From contig JADJBE010000004.1 in the NCBI GenBank assembly GCA_016703895.1, positions 1 through 64,000 of the forward strand: a stretch of DNA of 64,000 nucleotides. Direction: 5' to 3'. This document shows, one piece after another, positions 59,093 through 64,000 of the stretch (the stretch's first letter is position 1; each line of letters opens with the position of its first letter). The notes under the pieces were generated by a model. It was given only the letters and a program-made list of their open reading frames with translations, was not told the origin of the DNA and made no database searches. Position numbers and translations under genes: made by a program. Origin of the DNA: Pseudomonadota bacterium. Its GTDB lineage: Bacteria; Pseudomonadota; Gammaproteobacteria; Steroidobacterales; Steroidobacteraceae.

Positions 59093-60510
59093 TTATTGGT
59101 CCCTTCTCGGCCGTAGCGATCCTCGAATCTTACAATATCGTCCTCGCCAAGGTAGCTGCCCGATTGCACTTCGATCATATGCAGCGGCACCTTGCCCGGA
59201 TTTTCGATGCGGTGCTTGGCACCAATCGGGATGTACGTGGATTCATTCTCGGCGAGCAAAAATACTTCGTCGTTGCGTGTGATCCGCGCTGTGCCCGAGA
59301 CGACGATCCAATGCTCAGCGCGGTGATGATGCATCTGCAGCGACATGATGGCGCCGGGCTTCACCGACAAACGCTTGACCTGATAGCGCTCACCATTCTC
59401 GATACTGTCGTAACTACCCCACGGGCGGTGCACCTCACGATGCAATGAATGCTCGTAGCGGCCAAGGTCCTTCAAGCGCGTGACCAGCTTCTTGACGTCC
59501 TGCACGCGATTCTTGGGCGCCACCAGCACCGCATCTTTGGTCTCGACGACAACATGGTCTTTGAGGCCGATTGCAGCAACCAACCGGCTTTCCGCATAGA
59601 TATAACTACCGCTAGTGTCCTCGAGTAAGACATCGCCATGTTGCACGTTGCCGTCAGCATCCTGCGCCACCGCCTCATGCAGCGATGACCACGAGCCCAC
59701 GTCACTCCAACCGGCGTCGAGTGGCACAGTCACCGCGTCGCGGGTCTTTTCCATCACCGCGTAGTCGATCGAATCACTGCGGCACTTCTCGAAGATCGCG
59801 CTGTCCACCCGGATAAAATCAAGATCCCGTTTGGCCGCCTCACTCGCTTCACGACTCACTTTCGCGATATCCGGCGCATGCTGCGCAAGTTCATCGAGGA
59901 ACCGCTGGGCACCAAACAAGAACATGCCGCTGTTCCAGAAGTAGTCACCGCTCTGAATGAACTGCTGCGCTTTCTCGAGCGTCGGCTTCTCGACGAACTC
60001 CGCGATCGGCGCGACGTCACCCTCTGCCTTGCCACGACGGATGTAGCCATAACCCGTTTCGGGTGTGCGAGCCACGACACCGAACGCGACCAACTTGCCG
60101 GCCATGGCCGCCGGCAGCGCCAATTTCACGCTCGCCTGAAACGCCGCGACGTCCCGAATCACGTGGTCCGCCGGCAACACTAACAACAGGCAGTCCTCGC
60201 CCCGCGCCGCGATCGCCGCATGGGCCGCCAGTGCAATGGCCGGCGCCGTGTTGCGCCCCACGGGCTCGAGCACAATGGCTGACGGCGTGACGCCTTGTTG
60301 GCGCAATTGCTCCGCCACCATGAATCGATGCTGCTCATTGCAGACGACGACCGGCGCCGCGGCGTCCAGATCGCGCGTTCTGAGCGCGGTTTCCTGGATC
60401 ATGGTGCGATTGCCCGTCAGGGCAAGCAGTTGTTTAGGATGCAGCTCCCGCGAGAGGGGCCACAGGCGAGTGCCGGCACCGCCGGACAGGATTACGGGTA
60501 CGAGTCGCAT
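59089..60510 (-). CDS. manC: Mannose-1-phosphate guanylyltransferase/mannose-6-phosphate isomerase
   Basis: A bifunctional enzyme making GDP-mannose. ATG 60510 is chosen because it begins the family start MRLVPVILSGGAGTRLWPLS with nucleotide-binding GGAGTR and RELHPKQ. The guanylyltransferase domain includes FVEKPTLEKAQQFIQSGDYF. The C-terminal cupin isomerase domain has RPWGSYDSIENGERYQVKRL and LQMHHHRAEHWIVVSGTARI with the metal-binding histidines. A further upstream start exists but adds no family sequence. Coupled to manB by a four-base overlap. Confidence 0.94.
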   Translation of the reverse strand: MRLVPVILSGGAGTRLWPLSRELHPKQLLALTGNRTMIQETALRTRDLDAAAPVVVCNEQHRFMVAEQLRQQGVTPSAIVLEPVGRNTAPAIALAAHAAIAARGEDCLLLVLPADHVIRDVAAFQASVKLALPAAMAGKLVAFGVVARTPETGYGYIRRGKAEGDVAPIAEFVEKPTLEKAQQFIQSGDYFWNSGMFLFGAQRFLDELAQHAPDIAKVSREASEAAKRDLDFIRVDSAIFEKCRSDSIDYAVMEKTRDAVTVPLDAGWSDVGSWSSLHEAVAQDADGNVQHGDVLLEDTSGSYIYAESRLVAAIGLKDHVVVETKDAVLVAPKNRVQDVKKLVTRLKDLGRYEHSLHREVHRPWGSYDSIENGERYQVKRLSVKPGAIMSLQMHHHRAEHWIVVSGTARITRNDEVFLLAENESTYIPIGAKHRIENPGKVPLHMIEVQSGSYLGEDDIVRFEDRYGREGTNK

Positions 60511-60641
60511 AGTGCCCGAATCGTACCTGCTTTCGCCCGCCGCGGGCGCAGTCTGGCACCGCAAACTGCGAACCGGTTCGCCTCAGAGCGTAAGCGTCGC
60601 GGCCGCATTCAAACCACGCGGCGGCCAATGTGACCGACCGC

Positions 60642-61124
60642 TCAACGCGCCGCGGCAATACGCCTGGCTGCCGGCTTGCGAGCACGCTTTGGCGTCTCGT
60701 AGGCCACACGCGGTTCGTTCACCTCGCCGGCTGCGCCGCCTCGCAAGTGCGCGCGCAGCCAGGCCGCGAAATCAGCCTCTGGCAGATTGCCTTCGGCGAG
60801 TGACAACATCGACAAATACTTCTCTTCGTCGCTAGCAAGCAGCTCCGCGCCATTCATCGCGAGAAAAGTTCGGTAGCTCACGTGTGCCGTGCGCTTATTG
60901 CCGTCTACGAACGGGTGATTGCGCGCCAATCCGTACGCGAGACTCGCGGCGAGGTCAGCGAGGTCCGGCGCCTGATCGCCATAAGCGAACAGTTGTTGCG
61001 ATCTCGCAAGTGCCGACTCGAGTAGTGAATCATCCCGTAAGCCCTCACTACCTCCAAACTCCGCGATCTGACGATCGTGAATGGCAAGTACCAGCGGTTT
61101 TTCGATCCAGATAATTATGATCAG
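60642..61124 (-). CDS. Doc/Fic-type toxin (death-on-curing family) without a standard start
   Basis: A Fic-fold toxin of the Doc type, which typically phosphorylates elongation factor EF-Tu. The frame reads WIEKPLVLAIHDRQIAEFGG, GLRDDSLLESALARSQQLF, then the Fic motif HPFVDGNKRTAHVSYRTFLA with catalytic-loop His and the Doc-type Phe and Lys. The tail is Arg/Ala-rich. No ATG, GTG or TTG occurs before the conserved start, and the codons at the antitoxin stop read CTG ATC ATA ATT ATC. Translation from CTG 61124 or ATT, or a base error (ATC read for ATG), are the options. It is paired with the AbrB-type antitoxin directly upstream. Confidence 0.75.
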   Translation of the reverse strand: MIIIIWIEKPLVLAIHDRQIAEFGGSEGLRDDSLLESALARSQQLFAYGDQAPDLADLAASLAYGLARNHPFVDGNKRTAHVSYRTFLAMNGAELLASDEEKYLSMLSLAEGNLPEADFAAWLRAHLRGGAAGEVNEPRVAYETPKRARKPAARRIAAAR

Positions 61125-61345
61125 CTCCCCGCCAGTTTGCGCAGCACATTGCGGTCGTCGCGCATCACCCGCTCCGCTACTTCCATCTGCTCCGCGAGCT
61201 GCGGATCAAAGGGCGTGAGCTTGACGCCATCGGGCAACTCGGCGGCGTACAAGGAATCGCCCTTCTCCACCCGCAGCCGTGCCAGCAGCTCCTTCGGCAG
61301 AATGACCCCGGCCGAATTGCCCACTGTCGTGATTTTCAGCTTCAT
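61121..61345 (-). CDS. AbrB/MazE-family antitoxin
   Basis: A 74-residue antitoxin with an N-terminal swapped-hairpin DNA-binding domain (MKLKITTVGNSAGVILPKEL with LARLRVEKGDSLYAAEL) and a C-terminal acidic helical segment that would neutralise the toxin (DPQLAEQMEVAERVMRDDRN). The stop TGA (61121-61123) overlaps the presumed toxin start. The upstream region 61346-61380 has ATATAACATTAGTTATAA-like AT-rich sequence, a probable autoregulated promoter. An AbrB-type antitoxin with Doc is a known combination. Confidence 0.86.
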   Translation of the reverse strand: MKLKITTVGNSAGVILPKELLARLRVEKGDSLYAAELPDGVKLTPFDPQLAEQMEVAERVMRDDRNVLRKLAGS

Positions 61346-61521
61346 TGGTCGACTCCTGCAAAGTTATAACTAATGTTATATCTCAGTGCGCCCGCGCGCA
61401 AGACTGCTGCGGACTGCGTGCGCTGCGTCACGAATTGCTGCACACCAGCCCCATTTGACTAAAGGCAGCGCCGACCGGGCCGTTGATCGGGGACAGTCAA
61501 CCACGCTCCTGGAGCGCTCCC

Positions 61522-62922
61522 ATGAACTCGATCAACGCCTCACTGCCCTCCCTAACGTTTGCCCGGCCCCAGATGTTGGCCAGCAACCTCGCACGTAGTG
61601 ATGCGAAGGACGACCCGAGGGACAACGCAGTAACAACTACTAAATCGGTCAGTCTCGACGTGAAACAGCAGGCGGCGGCCCGCGCGGCCGAGAGTGCCGG
61701 TTCCGATCTAGTCGCACAGGCAGTCCGCCGCGCGGTCGAGGATAAGGCGTCACTGACGTTTCGTACCCAGGAAGGCGATGTCGTCAAGATCCGTCTAACC
61801 AGTCGCTCCGTCAGTCGAGCGGAGAGCGGCGATGCCGCCGCCACATCGATTAGTAGCCAGACCCGCTTGTCAGTCAAGATCAAGGGCGAGATCAACAGCG
61901 AAGAGCGCGCCGCGATCCAGGCGATCGTCGAGAAGGTCGAAACCCTCGCGCGCGATTTCTTCAACGGCGACGTCAAAAAGGCTTTTGCCGCGGCTGCAGA
62001 ACTGCAGCTCGATCCGGCGCAACTCGCGTCGTTCGCGCTCAAGCTGCGGCATCGCGAGCGCACCACCGGCGGCGCCCAGGAAACGCCCACCGTGCAACTG
62101 CCGCCCGCCGCGAAACCCGCGGCCGAAGCATCCGCACCCGCCACGAACACACCGGCCGCTGCGCCTGTCGCTGCACCGGTGGCGAGCAAGCCGGCAACTG
62201 CGGCGGCAACTCAGCCCGCCGCCAAGCCTGTCGCTGCACCAAGTACACCCAAACCAGCAACCCAGCCGGCGGCGGCTACGCCGGCCACTGAGCCGGTGCC
62301 GACCACGGCGCCGAACCCAGCCAGCGTGGCAACACCAATCGCCACGCCCGCCGCTGAACCCGCGTCGTCACCCGTCGCCGGGTCAGTCAACAGCGCTGCG
62401 CTGAACGAAATCGGCAAGACCATCGGCAGCTTTCTCGCCAAGCTATTCGATGCTCTCGAGATCAGCCTGAACAAGGTTAGCGAGACTGGCAACCAGCAAA
62501 CTGACGGCGCAACCCGCGTCGAGTTCAGCGCGCGCTTCAAGCTCGAGCTGTTCTTTCAAGCCGTGCAGACGCTCGCCGCCGCGGCCGAGACGGAATCGGA
62601 AGATGAAGTTGTCGCAACAGCGACCGGTGATTCGAGCGACCCCACGACCTGGCCGGGGGACCGTGATTCGACCCTAACAGTCGAACAGACTGCGAGCAGC
62701 GATCCCGCGACGACCAGCGCTGCCGTTGAAGTCCTGGATCAAGTGCTTGAAGCGTCCATCGAGGCCGGCGACCAGTCAGCCGCGCCAGTAGATGCTGACC
62801 CCGCCGACGCCGCGCCTGTCGCAGCGCCCGCGTCCAAGCTCAGTCTCACGGCAATGGCGCAGTATGAATCGAACGCCAACGGCTCGTTCCGTATGAGCCT
62901 GAGCATCAACATGCGCGCTTAG
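61522..62922 (+). CDS. Ala/Pro-rich protein with DUF5610-like domain
   Basis: A 466-residue protein, not exported by signal peptide. ATG 61522 has GGAG upstream. Residues about 115-185 form a conserved-looking helical unit (INSEERAAIQAIVEKVETLA then RDFFNGDVKKAFAAAAELQL, DPAQLASFALKL) matching the DUF5610-type domain. A long Ala/Pro/Thr linker (about 190-295) follows. The C-terminal part repeats an amphipathic theme (FLAKLFDALEISLNKVSETG, FELFF-like segment) and ends FRMSLSINMRA. Such proteins sit beside flagellar or surface genes in some bacteria, but no such gene is here. Function unknown. Confidence 0.65.
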   Translation: MNSINASLPSLTFARPQMLASNLARSDAKDDPRDNAVTTTKSVSLDVKQQAAARAAESAGSDLVAQAVRRAVEDKASLTFRTQEGDVVKIRLTSRSVSRAESGDAAATSISSQTRLSVKIKGEINSEERAAIQAIVEKVETLARDFFNGDVKKAFAAAAELQLDPAQLASFALKLRHRERTTGGAQETPTVQLPPAAKPAAEASAPATNTPAAAPVAAPVASKPATAAATQPAAKPVAAPSTPKPATQPAAATPATEPVPTTAPNPASVATPIATPAAEPASSPVAGSVNSAALNEIGKTIGSFLAKLFDALEISLNKVSETGNQQTDGATRVEFSARFKLELFFQAVQTLAAAAETESEDEVVATATGDSSDPTTWPGDRDSTLTVEQTASSDPATTSAAVEVLDQVLEASIEAGDQSAAPVDADPADAAPVAAPASKLSLTAMAQYESNANGSFRMSLSINMRA

Positions 62923-62995
62923 TTAGCGCAGCTCAGCCTTCGGGATGCGGTTGACTTAAGCTATTCTTGCCAGAGTCTTCCCGCGGAGCTCAGGC

Positions 62996-63202
62996 ATGAA
63001 AAAGACGCGCCTCAACTCGAAAGGCCAGCTTGTGGTTCCCAAGGCAATCAGGGACCACATGAGCGTAGCGGCGGGAACCGAGTTCGTTGTGCTCGAAGCG
63101 GTGCGCAGCAATCGGTTTCCGATGGTTGCCCCTCGCGCGACAACAAACTCGCCGTATTGGTTTAATCGCACAGGAATTGGCGGCCAGGCGCACGACCGCT
63201 AG
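62996..63202 (+). pseudogene. AbrB/VapB-type antitoxin, damaged C-terminus
   Basis: The first 33 residues (MKKTRLNSKGQLVVPKAIRD then HMSVAAGTEFVVLEA) are a clean SpoVT-AbrB DNA-binding domain. The following sequence (AVRSNRFPMVAPRATTNSPY onward) does not resemble the expected toxin-binding tail, and no VapC or MazF gene follows. A frameshift after residue 36 or a recombination event is likely. It is best seen as the remnant of a second toxin-antitoxin pair. The 110 bases after it (63203-63312) show no gene. Confidence 0.6.
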
Positions 63203-63312
63203 CTGCTACCGTCTCCACTGGCAACTTTCCTAGCCGGGAAAACGCGATTGGCTTCTCACATTGTGCTGCAGCGCATGCCAAATATTGCATAAGTGCTCCG
63301 GGAGTCGTAACA

Positions 63313-63654
63313 TTGCTACTGAAGACTGTCGCATGGGTGAGCACCGCCCGGCGTGATCTCAAGAGTCTGCCGACGACGGTCGTCAACGAAATTGGTCATC
63401 AGTTGTTCCGAGTACAGTGCGGGCTTGAACCCACGGACTGGAAGCCATTGCCAATCGTTGGCCCGGGTGCCCGTGAGATTCGAGTGCGACAGAAAGCGGG
63501 TACCTTCAGAGTGATCTATGCGTCGCACTTACCAGGAAAAATACACGTGTTGCACTGTTTTCAAAAAAAGACGCGCAAGACTGCTGCAAGCGACATTGGC
63601 TTGGCAAGAGCGCGCCTAAGAGCCATTCGATCTGAGACTCCTCATGAAGTCTAA
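63313..63654 (+). CDS. HigB/Gp49-like RelE-superfamily toxin
   Basis: A 113-residue RelE-fold protein of the phage-derived Gp49/HigB group, likely a ribosome-dependent mRNA interferase. It has an N-terminal helix (STARRDLKSLPTTVVNEIGH) and the strand set WKPLPIVGPGAREIRVRQKA with GTFRVIYASHLPGKIHVLHC, ending FQKKTRKT, whose basic residues are typical of the catalytic face. The start is TTG 63313 with GGGAG nine bases upstream. The gene overlaps the downstream HTH gene by 11 bases, the toxin-first order of HigBA loci. Confidence 0.86.
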   Translation: MLLKTVAWVSTARRDLKSLPTTVVNEIGHQLFRVQCGLEPTDWKPLPIVGPGAREIRVRQKAGTFRVIYASHLPGKIHVLHCFQKKTRKTAASDIGLARARLRAIRSETPHEV

Positions 63655-63913
63655 CGTCCGCAGCGTATTTCAGGATCTCTATCCGCCAGATGAGGCCGCA
63701 GAGATGGAAATGCGGTCACTGCTAATGATTGGCATCGGCCAATGGCTCGCAGATTCCAGAATGACACAAGCCGATGCAGCGAAGATTTTAGGTGTAACAC
63801 AAGCGCGTGTTTCAGATATTAAGCGTGGGAAAATCGGGCGCTTTAGCCTGGATTTGTTAGTGCGTTTGGCTGCGCGCGCTGGGCTCAATCCGAGACTGAA
63901 GCTAGCCGCCTAG
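63644..63913 (+). CDS. HigA-like XRE/HTH antitoxin
   Basis: An 89-residue helix-turn-helix protein. The DNA-binding core is WLADSRMTQADAAKILGVTQ then ARVSDIKRGKIGRFSLDLLV, typical of the XRE-type antitoxins (HTH_37) partnered with Gp49-like toxins. It should repress its own operon and neutralise the toxin. Translationally coupled to the toxin by overlap. Its last bases overlap the convergent end of the UDP-glucose dehydrogenase gene (stop 63910-63912), so the module was inserted tightly against it. Confidence 0.88.
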   Translation: MKSNVRSVFQDLYPPDEAAEMEMRSLLMIGIGQWLADSRMTQADAAKILGVTQARVSDIKRGKIGRFSLDLLVRLAARAGLNPRLKLAA

Positions 63914-64000
63914 GACGGACGCAGCCCTCGCCCCACGGCGTAGTACTGGAACCCCTGCTTCGCCAGCAGTGCCGGGTCATAGAGATTGCGGCCGTCAAAG
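63910..64000 (-). CDS. UDP-glucose 6-dehydrogenase, C-terminal fragment at window edge
   Basis: The last 30 codons of a UDP-glucose/GDP-mannose dehydrogenase: FDGRNLYDPALLAKQGFQYY then AVGRGLRPS and TAG. The DGRNLY and YYAVGRG motifs are characteristic of the C-terminal UDP-binding domain of UDP-glucose dehydrogenases. The remainder lies outside the window. It would oxidise UDP-glucose to UDP-glucuronate, the substrate of the decarboxylase at 4526-5470. Choice of UDP-glucose over GDP-mannose is based on these last residues only. Confidence 0.82.
   Translation of the reverse strand, partial: FDGRNLYDPALLAKQGFQYYAVGRGLRPS

Overview
The window is GC-rich bacterial DNA with dense, compact genes. 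It reads as a gammaproteobacterium: an XrtA (exosortase A) exopolysaccharide locus, TonB-dependent uptake, Fe-type SodB, and gltX beside tRNA genes. A relative of the Nevskiales/Steroidobacterales/Xanthomonadales is my inference from gene content, not a proven placement.

Layout. 0-9 kb holds polysaccharide genes: glycosyltransferases, a membrane acyltransferase, an FkbM methyltransferase, a UDP-xylose synthase-like decarboxylase, a DUF4091-like secreted protein and a GT39-like membrane transferase. Many of these reading frames are broken. 9-21 kb is an XrtA operon on the minus strand: initiating sugar transferase, PrsK, PrsR, XrtA fused to EpsI, PrsT, a Wzz-type chain-length protein and a tyrosine autokinase. 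21-26 kb is an unassigned catabolic-looking cluster with an FAD oxidase, two paralogous bicupins, an NTF2-like protein and an MFS transporter. 26-29 kb carries tRNA-Glu, tRNA-Ala, gltX, tRNA-Val and a nitroreductase. 29-34 kb has a TonB receptor, a degenerate acetate-kinase domain fused to a PduL phosphotransacylase, a metallo-hydrolase, an exported VOC protein and a MarR regulator. 34-54 kb is an osmotic/ionic stress island: GH15 hydrolase, four MscS-type channels, two Ig-like lipoproteins, an OmpA protein, a LysR regulator, LapA, SodB, a CPA2 antiporter, an SLC13 carrier, a K+ channel, a Ca2+ exchanger and a Ca2+ P-type ATPase. 54-60.5 kb has an APH-like kinase, CysQ, an amidase with an AtzG-like partner, and ManB/ManC for GDP-mannose. 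60.6-64 kb holds toxin-antitoxin modules or their remnants, a DUF5610-like protein, and the C-terminus of UDP-glucose dehydrogenase.

How the parts fit. UDP-glucose dehydrogenase (right edge) makes UDP-glucuronate and the decarboxylase at 4.5 kb would turn it into UDP-xylose. ManB/ManC supply GDP-mannose. The XrtA operon initiates, polymerises and controls the chain length of an exopolysaccharide and processes PEP-CTERM proteins. No PEP-CTERM substrate is encoded inside the window.

Two cautions and one highlight. About a third of the protein genes carry a frameshift, an in-frame stop or a missing end although the flanking sequence stays well conserved. At least some of this, such as two compensating indels 20 bases apart and a homopolymer slip, looks like sequence error, so breakage should not be read as biology without the reads. 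The most unusual non-coding feature is a pair of large palindromic elements (49.9 and 54.0 kb) sharing a core but carrying different, internally complementary outer arms.
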